From Calothrix sp. PCC 7716 (lineage in GTDB: Bacteria > Cyanobacteriota > Cyanobacteriia > Cyanobacteriales > Nostocaceae): a DNA stretch of 64,000 nt. The translations under genes were made by a program, and so were the position numbers. The stretch covers positions 10,172,580-10,236,579 of the forward strand of contig NZ_AP025018.1 of the NCBI RefSeq assembly GCF_019977735.1, given 5' to 3'. Shown here piece by piece: positions 25,885 through 34,295 of this stretch. How positions within the stretch are numbered: position 1 is the stretch's first letter; the number at the start of each line of letters is the position of its first letter. The notes beneath the pieces were generated by a model. That model saw nothing but the letters and a program-made list of their open reading frames with translations. It made no database searches and was not told where the DNA came from.

Positions 25885-26970
25885 ATGCGGTTAGTACTTC
25901 AGAAGGGTATTGACCCTTATACAGGCGCGACAGTTTGGGTAATGCTTGACTCTGATTACCAAGTCATAGAACCGATTCAGCGATACTTAACTTACCTGTG
26001 TAGTTTAAAATCTCCGAACACGGTGGAGACTTACGCCTATGGACTAAAAGCTTGGTGGGAATTTTTATTAAGCAAGAACTTAGATTGGCGTTCAATAGAG
26101 CTTTCTGATTTACAAGATTTTGTTTACTGGTTAAGAGTTGGAGAGACTGGCGATATTATTTCAATGCAACTAGTTCAAGCAAAAAGGTCAGAGCGTAGTA
26201 TTAATTTGACAATTACTGCTGTAACGACTTTTTATGAATACCATGTAGCTTGTAAAAATATTGACCCAGTAGAATTTATCGCTATTTCAGCATGTAAAGG
26301 AGCAGTTCGTAAAGGTTTACTAACAGGTATTGGAAAATCCAAGCCCAGAAGGGAGATGTTAGTTAAACTGAGAGAACCAAAAAAGTTTCCAGGTTGTTTA
26401 AGCGATAAAGAAATTGAAATATTAGTGAATGCTTGCAACAGATTAAGAGATAAACTTATCATTCTAATGCTTAATAGCACAGGAATGAGAAAAGGAGAAC
26501 TATTAGGGTTGTGCCATTCGGATGTGGGGGATAGAGGCAATAATATAGTTCAAGTAGTTAAAAGGCTAAACAACCCCAATTTAGCAAGAGCAAAGGGTAA
26601 TTCAAGACCTATCCCTGTGCCATTAGAATTGCTAAAAATGTACAATGATTATCTAATTTATGAATACCCTGATATTATATCAGATTACGTATTTGTAAAT
26701 ATTTGGGAAGGTGAGATAGGAGCGCCAATGAACCCCAAAGTGTTGAATACAATGTTTAGCAGGTTAACAAAAAAGACAGGAATAAAAGTGTACCCACATC
26801 TTTTTCGTCATACATATGCAACTCGTTTAATTAAAGCGGGCTATTCAGCAGATAGAGTGAAGTACTTATTAGGACATGCATCAATTCAAACAACTTTAGA
26901 TATTTATAATCATGTGATTGAAGAAGATAAATTAATCTCAGTAATAGAAAGAGAAGAGAGGATAGAATGA
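25885..26970 (+). CDS. Tyrosine recombinase 1 (TnpA-like)
   Basis: 361 residues, the same length as Tn554 TnpA. N-terminal SAM-like DNA-binding domain (about 25-115, with SPNTVETYAYGLKAWWEFLL), then the catalytic domain. Catalytic residues: Arg in NSTGMRKGELLGLC, Lys in ARAKGNSRPIP, H-x-x-R in HLFRHTYATRLI, His in YLLGHASIQTT and the nucleophile Tyr in LDIYNHV. All are intact, so it should be active. It starts the operon and its ATGA end overlaps recombinase 2 by 4 bp. No good ribosome site seen. Confidence 0.9.
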   Translation: MRLVLQKGIDPYTGATVWVMLDSDYQVIEPIQRYLTYLCSLKSPNTVETYAYGLKAWWEFLLSKNLDWRSIELSDLQDFVYWLRVGETGDIISMQLVQAKRSERSINLTITAVTTFYEYHVACKNIDPVEFIAISACKGAVRKGLLTGIGKSKPRREMLVKLREPKKFPGCLSDKEIEILVNACNRLRDKLIILMLNSTGMRKGELLGLCHSDVGDRGNNIVQVVKRLNNPNLARAKGNSRPIPVPLELLKMYNDYLIYEYPDIISDYVFVNIWEGEIGAPMNPKVLNTMFSRLTKKTGIKVYPHLFRHTYATRLIKAGYSADRVKYLLGHASIQTTLDIYNHVIEEDKLISVIEREERIE

Positions 26971-28424
26971 ATCAAATAGATTTTCTAGATAACTTTCATA
27001 GCATACTGCCAAGTCCAGAAAGTAAACAGATTTTTGAGAATCCTTTACTAAAACAAGATATATGGTCAACAAAGGATTTGGGGCTGAAAATAAGAGAGCA
27101 TAACAGATGTTTGACATTGAACTTTAATGAGTTATCTCAAGATTGGTTCAAATTTTTAGTAAAACTTTATGTTTTATTAAGAGCATTACGTAAAATATCT
27201 CTTGGAACAATTCAGAATGAGATACAGAAATTTAGGCAATTTTCCAGATTTATGAAGCAGTATTCTATCAATAACATTGAAGAAATTAATGAGCAATTAT
27301 TTGATTCGTTTAATGAATATTTGCTTTTTCAAAAGCTGAAAAAGAATACAATTACGGGTTATTACATCGCGCTTAGTAATTTCTTTAACATATGTCGTGG
27401 TGAGGGGTGGCTTGAAGTTAATACTTTCTGGTTTCAAGGTCGTTTAATACGTTTTCGCCCCAATAATGACGAAGTAGACTATATTCCTGAAGATGTTTGG
27501 AATCAATTAGACCAAAACCTTAATAAATTACCAGAACCTATACAACGAATGGTTTTACTAATTAGAACGACAGGTATGAGAATAGGGGAGCTACTTAACT
27601 TACCTTTTGATTGCTTGCGAAGAAGAGGTAAACAATGGTGTTTACGATTGACTACTGAAAAGTATGATATAGAGGACGAATTACCTATTTGTCCAGAATT
27701 AGTCAGTGTTATAAGAGAACAGCAAAACTACATAAAAGAGAATCTTGGTGCTATTTACGATAAATTATTTTGCAGTAATGGTGGTCATGGGATATCAGAT
27801 TTTTATCCGAAACCAAAAGTGATGTCTGGAGAAAGTTTTAATAAATGGTTGAACAGATTATCAGGTGATTGTAATATTTGTGCGAAAGGAAAAACAGAGC
27901 CTTGGAAATTTAAATCTCATCAATTTCGTAAAACAGTCGCAACTATAATGACGAATAATGGTATTAGGGATTTAATAATTCAAAAATATCTTAGACACCG
28001 TTCTCTTGACATGCAAAATTATTATAAACATTTGCTAAAACAAGTGTTAGAAGCAGAATATGAAGAGTTAATGCGGGAGAAAAAATATATTGATATTTCA
28101 GGTCATATAGTAGCTACTTACAAACCTGATAATCCAGTGACTGAATTGATGCGTCGTAAAATGCACTCGATTACAACTATATATGGAGAATGTCATCGTC
28201 CGATTTTAAAGAATCCTTGTGAAATTGTAAATGCTTGCCTACACTGTCAGCATCTACATATTTCCATTGATGATTTACCTTTTCTTAAGCAAGACTTAAA
28301 GCGAGTAGAGTCCGAATTAGAAATTGCAAAAAAATTAGGAATGATTAGACAACAGCAAGGGTTGGAATCCGATTACAAACGTTTAATAACTCTAATACAA
28401 TTGTTGGAAACTAGTAATGATTAA
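26967..28424 (+). CDS. Tyrosine recombinase 2
   Basis: 485 residues. Core residues: Arg in RTTGMRIGELLNLP, H-x-x-R in HQFRKTVATIMT, His in KYLRHRSLDMQ and Tyr in NYYKHLLK. After the nucleophile comes a 110-residue tail with a cysteine-rich patch (GECHRPILKNPCEIVNACLHCQ) and a C-terminal coiled coil. Such tails are found in TnpB-type recombinases of Tn554-like elements. It overlaps its neighbours by 4 and 8 bp, implying coupled translation. Confidence 0.88.
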   Translation: MNQIDFLDNFHSILPSPESKQIFENPLLKQDIWSTKDLGLKIREHNRCLTLNFNELSQDWFKFLVKLYVLLRALRKISLGTIQNEIQKFRQFSRFMKQYSINNIEEINEQLFDSFNEYLLFQKLKKNTITGYYIALSNFFNICRGEGWLEVNTFWFQGRLIRFRPNNDEVDYIPEDVWNQLDQNLNKLPEPIQRMVLLIRTTGMRIGELLNLPFDCLRRRGKQWCLRLTTEKYDIEDELPICPELVSVIREQQNYIKENLGAIYDKLFCSNGGHGISDFYPKPKVMSGESFNKWLNRLSGDCNICAKGKTEPWKFKSHQFRKTVATIMTNNGIRDLIIQKYLRHRSLDMQNYYKHLLKQVLEAEYEELMREKKYIDISGHIVATYKPDNPVTELMRRKMHSITTIYGECHRPILKNPCEIVNACLHCQHLHISIDDLPFLKQDLKRVESELEIAKKLGMIRQQQGLESDYKRLITLIQLLETSND

Positions 28425-30252
28425 TATTAACTGGAAGACCGATTATCATCGTGAATTTACATGTCCTAATTGTGGCCAAAAAAGCTTAGTATTACAAGGC
28501 ACTACTAACTATAAACGGAGATTTCAATGTAAAAACTGTAAAAAATATGTCAACAATTCTTGCAATGTAAAAATAGATATTAATACAGTTCAATCAAAAA
28601 TAAATTGGCGTACAGACTATAAAGTTGGTGAGTTTGCTTGTCCTAATCCTAATTGCCATGATCGAAATGTTAGACTTAGTGGCAAAGACAGTCATTCTGG
28701 TAAAAAATTTTTTCAATGTAAAACTTGTTTAGCCACGGCAGTAGAGTCGAATGGCTTAACATCTGCCAATTTAAGTAAATATACTAACACAAAACCTAAC
28801 ATAAAACCTTTCAATTTTAATGATGCTCAATGGGATTTAAGAGCAATTAATCTTTTGTACAACGAACGCACAAAAGTCACAATTATAAATTTTGATTTAA
28901 TTAAAGTTGATTGGTTAAAATTGTTTGTAAAAAAATATATTTATCAGCAGTGTCAAAGAGAAAGCTCTCATGATACAATCAATAGAAAATTCTATGTTCT
29001 TTTCAAATTTTCTGAATATTTATTTAGACGGTGTGTTTTAACAATCGAGCAAATCAGTCGTGATATAATTCGAGACTTTGTTTATAACTGTACTAGAAGC
29101 AATGGAGAAATACGTAGAAACTTAGGCGCATTAAAAGATTTTTTTACAACAGGAAATTTGCATAATTGGTTTAAAATCAGTCAAGATATAGTCAGAAATG
29201 AAGATTATCCAAAAAAGAAAATAAAGAATCCGGACCCAATTTCTGACACTGTTAGATTACAAATAGAAAGTAATTTAAAGAAATTACCTGAGCCAATTGC
29301 AAGAATGTGGGTAGTAGCATTTTTCACAGCAGTAAGACCCGAGGAGTTAGCCTTTTTAAAAAAAGATTGTTTAATTCAAGATGGCGGTCATTGGAAAATT
29401 ATTTGGCACAGAAATAAAACCAAAGATAAACATGAAGTACCTGTAACAAGAATTATTGCAAAGGTAATTCAAGAGCAGGTGGAATATATTGAAGAACTTT
29501 GGGGTAATGATTGGCCATATTTATTCTGTCATTATCAAGGCATATCAAAAAATGACATAAATCATCCGAAAATTCAACCTGTAAAAAAAGTAATATCTTC
29601 AAACAATAACCCACTCAAACGAGCTATTTGTTGTTTAATTATAACAGAAAATATTCGAGATGATAATGGTGAACTAGCAACATTTAGTCCTAGTTTAGTA
29701 CGACCAACTCGTTTAACCCAACTTTTTGAGCAGGGGCATGACCTTGCTGTTGTTAGCACATGGGCAGGACATAAACAGTTAGCAACAACAAGCCTTCACT
29801 ATACAAAAGTCAGTTGCGAGTTAATTGAGAAAGAAGCAGGACATATTCAAAAAGTTCTAGTTAACACTGATGGTAAGCCTTTACATTATGAATCAATGCC
29901 TAAAACTTTTTGGGAGAATCCTCGCGCTCATGAATTAAGTTTACCAGCCGACCATATCAACACTCCAATTTATGGTTATTGTGGTTTACCATTGAATGAA
30001 GATTGCAATAAGTTTCGTGCTTGTTATACGTGTCCCTGTTTTGTTCCAATACCTGAAAAATTAACCTTGTATATTACAAATCGTGATCAATTAAGAGCAA
30101 AAGAATCAAGAGCTAGGCTGAACGGGCATGATGTATTAGTTGAACAATATGGACGGCAAGCCGACCAATTAGATAAAATTATTGCTATTTTAACAGGAGG
30201 TGACTATGAACAAGGAATCAATAAGAGCAGCCAGGATAAAAACCTTAACTGA
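28417..30252 (+). CDS. Tyrosine recombinase 3 with N-terminal zinc ribbons
   Basis: 611 residues. Two N-terminal zinc-ribbon-like modules (CPNCGQ...CKNCKK at about 11-40, and CPNPNCHD...CKTC at about 72-105) precede the SAM-like and catalytic domains. Arg is present (FFTAVRPEELAFLK). The usual H-x-x-R is replaced by SLVRPTRLTQL (Ser for His); WAGHKQLATTSLHYTKVS carries His and Tyr. A cysteine-rich tail (YCGLPLNEDCNKFRACYTCP) follows. It may be catalytically impaired or a DNA-binding partner. Confidence 0.85.
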   Translation: MININWKTDYHREFTCPNCGQKSLVLQGTTNYKRRFQCKNCKKYVNNSCNVKIDINTVQSKINWRTDYKVGEFACPNPNCHDRNVRLSGKDSHSGKKFFQCKTCLATAVESNGLTSANLSKYTNTKPNIKPFNFNDAQWDLRAINLLYNERTKVTIINFDLIKVDWLKLFVKKYIYQQCQRESSHDTINRKFYVLFKFSEYLFRRCVLTIEQISRDIIRDFVYNCTRSNGEIRRNLGALKDFFTTGNLHNWFKISQDIVRNEDYPKKKIKNPDPISDTVRLQIESNLKKLPEPIARMWVVAFFTAVRPEELAFLKKDCLIQDGGHWKIIWHRNKTKDKHEVPVTRIIAKVIQEQVEYIEELWGNDWPYLFCHYQGISKNDINHPKIQPVKKVISSNNNPLKRAICCLIITENIRDDNGELATFSPSLVRPTRLTQLFEQGHDLAVVSTWAGHKQLATTSLHYTKVSCELIEKEAGHIQKVLVNTDGKPLHYESMPKTFWENPRAHELSLPADHINTPIYGYCGLPLNEDCNKFRACYTCPCFVPIPEKLTLYITNRDQLRAKESRARLNGHDVLVEQYGRQADQLDKIIAILTGGDYEQGINKSSQDKNLN

Positions 30253-31063
30253 AACACAATTAATAAGAAAACAAGAGACTTTACAAAAAGTTTATACAGC
30301 AATCGAGCGTTTGCAAAAAAACGGTGCAAAAATTAACTTTCAAACTATTGCCAAAGAAGCGAACGTTAGTGTTCCATATTTGTATAAATACCCGGAATTA
30401 AAAGCACATATAGCTCAATTACGTAACCAACAATCATCAATGTCATCAAGCACGACAGTACAACCCCCTGTTACTGCTAAAACCCACTCTCAAATAGTTG
30501 AGCGTTTGAAAAAACGTATACATGAATTAGAAGCGGATATGAGCGAGATTAAGCGAAAAAATGAAGCATTAGCAGGGCAAGTTTATAGAGTACATTCCTT
30601 GCAAGAGCAAGTTGAACGTCAAAGAGATATAATAGAAACCTTAGAAAATCGTTTAAAATCAGCCAATCAACAAGTAAGTGAAAGTAAAGTTATTCCTCTA
30701 AATAAAAAATCAGTGGTTATAAGTGAGCGTATATTAGGTGAACTGAATCAAATAGGAATAGAACTAAACAGTAACTTAACTAATCTGATTAAAGCTGCTA
30801 CAGAATCAGAGATTTTAGCAGCTATTGAATATTATAAATATGAACAAGAACGAATAGATATTGAAAATCCTGGTGGGTGGTTAGCGCGTGCAATAAAAGG
30901 TCGTTGGAAGAAACCTGATAAATCACAACAAACCTCAGAGCCTGCAAAAGTACCAAAACAATCTGAAATATTTTCATCATCTACTCAAGTAGGTAGAGAA
31001 TTTGTATCTCTAGAAGAACTTACGAATATTAGTACTATATTTGGCGATAAATCAGATGACTAA
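30206..31063 (+). CDS. DUF6262/TnpC-like DNA-binding accessory protein
   Basis: 286 residues from ATG 30206 with AGGAGG 6-12 nt upstream; the GTG 30200 start is less likely. The N-terminal ~75 residues have a TetR/HTH-like pattern (QKNGAKINFQTIAKEANVSV PYLYKYPELKAHI) found in TnpC/DUF6262 proteins of Tn554-type elements. A coiled coil follows (about 90-165). The C-terminus has a glycine-tryptophan rich region (NPGGWLARAIKGRW). It overlaps recombinase 3 (47 bp) and the DnaB gene (8 bp). Likely guides transposition. Confidence 0.75.
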   Translation: MNKESIRAARIKTLTETQLIRKQETLQKVYTAIERLQKNGAKINFQTIAKEANVSVPYLYKYPELKAHIAQLRNQQSSMSSSTTVQPPVTAKTHSQIVERLKKRIHELEADMSEIKRKNEALAGQVYRVHSLQEQVERQRDIIETLENRLKSANQQVSESKVIPLNKKSVVISERILGELNQIGIELNSNLTNLIKAATESEILAAIEYYKYEQERIDIENPGGWLARAIKGRWKKPDKSQQTSEPAKVPKQSEIFSSSTQVGREFVSLEELTNISTIFGDKSDD

Positions 31064-32369
31064 TAAGATACCTCCACAAAATCTTGAAGCAGAGGAAAGC
31101 ATACTTGGTGGTTGTTTACTAGACCCCAATGCTATTGGCAGAATTGCTGATATTTTAATCCCAGAAGCCTTTTATTTTTCTGCTCACCAACAAATTTATA
31201 AAGCAATGTTAGAATTATATAATCATTCATTACCAACTGATTTATTAACAGTTACTTCTTGGCTGTCTGACCACAAATTATTAACTAAAGTTGGCGGCAG
31301 AAATCAGCTAAGTAAATTAGTTGAGAGTACAGTATCAGCCGTAAATATAGACCATATAGCAAACTTAGTTGTGGAGCAATATCAACGTCGGCAGTTAATT
31401 AGTGTCGGTTATGAAATTGTCGAATTAGGTTATGATGTCACATTTAAAATTCAAGAAGTTTTAGAGCAGTCCGAAAGTAAAATTTTTAATTTAACTTCAA
31501 ACAAACAAGATAAATTTAAACCACAATTAATAAGTGATTGCCTTCGTGAAGTATTTCAAGAGTTAAAACAAGGATATACTCCAGGTTATCCGACTGGATT
31601 AAAAGACTTAGATGGATTAATTGGAGGATTAAATAAACAAGATTTAATTGTAATTGCTGCAAGAGCATCAATGGGTAAAACTTGGTTGGGTTGTTATTTT
31701 GCAAATTATATTGCCATACAGCAACAGTTACCTGTTGTTTTCTTCTCTGCTGAAATGTCCTCTTCACAATTAACCAAAAGATTTTTAGCCATACATTCAG
31801 GTATTGATTCTAGCAGGCTAATTCGTAACCAAATATATCAGGACGAGATAGATAGCTTAAAACAAGCTTTGTGTACTTTGCTCAGATTACCTATTGTCAT
31901 CGATGATACACCTGCACTTTATCAAAATCCCGGACGTATATGTTCTGTACTGCGAAGAATTAAGTCAGAGCGAGGTAATTTAGGCTTAGTCGTTATGGAT
32001 TATATTCAAAAACTTGGTGATAGAGCAGTAAGTAATAGAGCGCAAGCAGTTGGCAAATTCTCCGGCGCATTTAAAGACATTGCTAAAGAATTTGACGTTC
32101 CATTTATAGCTTTAGCTCAAATTAATAGAGGTGTAGAAAGCCAAACAAATAAACGCCCAACGATGGCGGATATAAAAGACTCAGGTGATATAGAACAAGA
32201 TATGGATATTGGATTACTTCTTTATCGAGATGAGTATTACAATCCAGATACACAAGATAAAGGAGTAATGGAGATTAACGTTGCTAAAAATCGCAATGGC
32301 GCCACAGGAACTTGTAAAGTCTCATTAGACCCAATTATTGGAACTTTTCGCGATATCACAGTTTCTTAA
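31056..32369 (+). CDS. DnaB-type replicative helicase carried by the element
   Basis: 437 residues from ATG 31056 (overlapping the previous stop). N-terminal DnaB domain (PPQNLEAEESILGGCLLDPN; about 4-105), linker, and RecA-like C-terminal domain with Walker A AARASMGKTWLG, Walker B LGLVVMDYIQKL and the arginine-finger region (SGDIEQDMDIGLLLYRDEYY). Full length, no intein. A replicative helicase as passenger of a recombinase-trio transposon is unusual. It could be recruited for replication of an excised circle; speculative. It carries the element's only GGCGCC (32298). Confidence 0.88.
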   Translation: MTNKIPPQNLEAEESILGGCLLDPNAIGRIADILIPEAFYFSAHQQIYKAMLELYNHSLPTDLLTVTSWLSDHKLLTKVGGRNQLSKLVESTVSAVNIDHIANLVVEQYQRRQLISVGYEIVELGYDVTFKIQEVLEQSESKIFNLTSNKQDKFKPQLISDCLREVFQELKQGYTPGYPTGLKDLDGLIGGLNKQDLIVIAARASMGKTWLGCYFANYIAIQQQLPVVFFSAEMSSSQLTKRFLAIHSGIDSSRLIRNQIYQDEIDSLKQALCTLLRLPIVIDDTPALYQNPGRICSVLRRIKSERGNLGLVVMDYIQKLGDRAVSNRAQAVGKFSGAFKDIAKEFDVPFIALAQINRGVESQTNKRPTMADIKDSGDIEQDMDIGLLLYRDEYYNPDTQDKGVMEINVAKNRNGATGTCKVSLDPIIGTFRDITVS

Positions 32370-32481
32370 GACCGACCAAATTGCTACCAAAGTCCAAAAG
32401 CTTAAATATCGTTGTATAAAGTGTTAACAACAATCAATGCCTTATGTTGCAAACGTTGTATACGTTGTGTATTACATAAGT

Positions 32482-33051
32482 TTGGCGCCTGATGCCATAT
32501 GTTTTGAAGAGAGCATGTCTAAATGACCCTGTGCTACATCATGCTTATCAACTTCACACAAGGTTATTGAGAGGGCAAACTCTACTTGCAAAGGTGTTAT
32601 TTGATATCAGTGTTGGTATTGATTTGCTTGAAAGCCTTCCAGAAGTGGACTCTACAAGAATTGGTTTTATTGGACATTCATACGGTGGTAGAACCGCACT
32701 ATTCGCGCCAGCATTCGATAAAAGAATTAAAGCCTCGGTTAGTAACTGCGGCTCTACCACTTTTAAACAAATGTTAGCCCAGAATATTAAAATACAGTTT
32801 GATTATGTAGTTCCCAATTTTCTAGCTTTCGGTGACGTTGAAGATGTTGTACGATTAGTAGAGCCATGTAACTTGCTTATCCTTGGCGCCGATGATGATA
32901 AATATAGTCAAAATATTGAAACCATTTTTGAATACGCTGCGGGAGCGTTTATTATGGTACACTTGAACGACAAATATATCCTGGTAAGCATGTATTTTCT
33001 GAGGAGATGCGTTTGAGAGCATATCAGTTTTTGGATTATCACCTCAATTAG
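32482..33051 (+). pseudogene. Alpha/beta-hydrolase (DLH-like), 3' half split by the recombinase element
   Basis: Starts with LAPDAICFEE at 32482 in one frame, then shifts after ~10 codons (near 32515) to ACLNDPVLHHAYQLHTRLLR. It continues through the nucleophile elbow GHSYGGRTALF to the region VEPCNLLILGADDD. A second frameshift near 32945 restores GTLERQIYPGKHVFSEEMR to the original stop at 33049. Thus the gene has decayed with two frameshifts besides the insertion, so the insertion is not very recent. Confidence 0.8.
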
Positions 33052-33053
33052 TA

Positions 33054-33473
33054 ATGAATATTAGACTTTTCCAAGAATCCGATACAGAATCAGTTATTGC
33101 ACTTTGGAAACAAGTGTTTTCTGATAAACAACCGCATAATAATCCAGTATTAGTCATAAATCAAAAACTTGCCAGACAACCTGAATTATTTTTTGTTGCG
33201 GAGATTGATTCTGTAATTGCTGGCACCATTATGGCAGGATATGACGGTCATCGTGGTTGGTTATATACAGTTGCCGTTAACCCTCAGTATCGGCGCCGTG
33301 GTATTGGAACAAAGCTAGTACAACATGCCGAAAAGGCACTTACAGCAATGGGATGTCTAAAAATCAATCTCCAAGTACGCGCTAACAATGCCGAAGTAGT
33401 GGAATTTTATCAAAAACTTGGTTATCTAACTGATGGAAATATCAGTATGGGAAAAGTAGTTACAGGAGTATAG
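33054..33473 (+). CDS. GNAT-family N-acetyltransferase (RimI/YpeA type)
   Basis: 139 residues starting 2 bp after the hydrolase stop. Motif A is LYTVAVNPQYRRRGIGTKLV (acetyl-CoA loop RRRGIG), motif B is LQVRANNAEVVEFYQKLGY. It is a compact single-domain enzyme; substrate unknown. It lies directly downstream of the decayed hydrolase and was probably in its operon. Confidence 0.9.
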   Translation: MNIRLFQESDTESVIALWKQVFSDKQPHNNPVLVINQKLARQPELFFVAEIDSVIAGTIMAGYDGHRGWLYTVAVNPQYRRRGIGTKLVQHAEKALTAMGCLKINLQVRANNAEVVEFYQKLGYLTDGNISMGKVVTGV

Positions 33474-33479
33474 ATAAAA

Positions 33480-33860
33480 ATGTTGATTGAAGCAATAGAC
33501 CACATTCAAATTACATCGTCTCCTGATGTAGAAGATGCAATATTATTTTTCTATAGTAATATTTTAGGGTTAACAGAAATCAGCAAACCAGAAAATCTCA
33601 AAGCTAACGGTGGCGCCTGGTATTTGTTAGGAAACATTCAGTTACACATCAGTATAGAGAAAGTCACAAATAATGAGACATCAAGACGGCATATTTGTTT
33701 TCGAGTTCGTGATTTGAATACTTTGAAGAGGCGCCTTGAAGCACACGGAGTAGAAATAATTCCAGACCAAAACCCTATACCAGGATGGAACAGATTTTTT
33801 ATTCGCGACCCAGGAGGAAATAGAGTCGAACTAGCAGAAAGTAATATTAATGAACCATAA
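33480..33860 (+). CDS. VOC/glyoxalase-family protein
   Basis: 126 residues with the paired beta-alpha-beta-beta-beta modules of the vicinal-oxygen-chelate fold. Metal-ligand positions: His near the N-terminus (AIDHIQITS), Glu/Gln in NIQLHISIEK and Glu in the last strand GGNRVELAES. IRDPGGNRVELAE is the typical ending. Possibly glyoxalase, dioxygenase or an antibiotic-binding protein. ATAAAAATG spacing follows the GNAT by 6 bp, so the two are likely co-transcribed. Confidence 0.88.
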   Translation: MLIEAIDHIQITSSPDVEDAILFFYSNILGLTEISKPENLKANGGAWYLLGNIQLHISIEKVTNNETSRRHICFRVRDLNTLKRRLEAHGVEIIPDQNPIPGWNRFFIRDPGGNRVELAESNINEP

Positions 33861-33907
33861 GCATTTAATATAGCAATCCTATATGAGTTGTGAAAAATTA
33901 TACCCAC

Positions 33908-33935
33908 GTAGAGACGCGATTAATCGCGTCTCTAC
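33908..33935. repeat. Perfect 28-bp palindromic interspersed repeat
   Basis: GTAGAGACGCGATT followed by its exact reverse complement. Best copy of the family also present at 1750, 2891 and 60916. It lies in the gap between the VOC gene and the methyltransferase remnant and could serve as a terminator. Confidence 0.9.
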
Positions 33936-33978
33936 AACGTGTGGATTTTACAAATGATTTAGGACTGCTATATATATT

Positions 33979-34266
33979 TATGATATCTTAGAAAATAATG
34001 GAATATTTCTTATCTCTGACCGCGTTGCTATAGATACAGCATACTTATCCAGCTTATACATAACTCTTTGGGAACGCTTGGAGGAACAAGCAAATGTCAG
34101 AAGTGGATGGAGTGGAGAATATTATTTGCAAAGATTACCGCAAAAATCAGATTATCCCGCAACCATTGAAGAACATTTACACTGGTTAAGAGATGCTGGT
34201 TTTCATGCAAGCTGTTTATTTTTGCATTTAGATAGAGCATTAATTGCAGCAGTTAAGCAATTATAA
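33979..34266 (+). pseudogene. SAM-methyltransferase remnant (C-terminal ~95 residues)
   Basis: The frame from about 33979 reads YDILENNGIFLISDRVAIDT, WERLEEQANVRSGWSGEYYL and HLHWLRDAGFHASCLFLHLD, typical of the C-terminal third of small-molecule class I methyltransferases. No SAM-binding motif I is present upstream. A later in-frame TTG at 34078 is not a credible start for a functional protein. A relict of a deleted gene. Confidence 0.7.
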
Positions 34267-34295
34267 TAATGTTTATTTTAAGGAGAAAGTAGACA

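Larger units (their letters stand above)
25749..32480 (+). mobile_element. Tyrosine-recombinase-trio transposon carrying DnaB helicase (Tn554/RIT-like)
   Basis: About 6.7 kb inserted in a hydrolase gene. It encodes three consecutive tyrosine recombinases, a DUF6262/TnpC-like protein and a DnaB-type helicase, each overlapping the next by 4-50 bp. It contains no GGCGCC between 25692 and 32297, while the rest averages one per ~600 bp. Ends are not exactly defined; the left boundary is near 25749 and the right near 32480. Imperfect inverted repeats (ACTTTGGT...GCAAT; 25773-25788 and 32380-32393) and TTATAC(A/G)ACG repeats lie near the ends. Confidence 0.75.
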
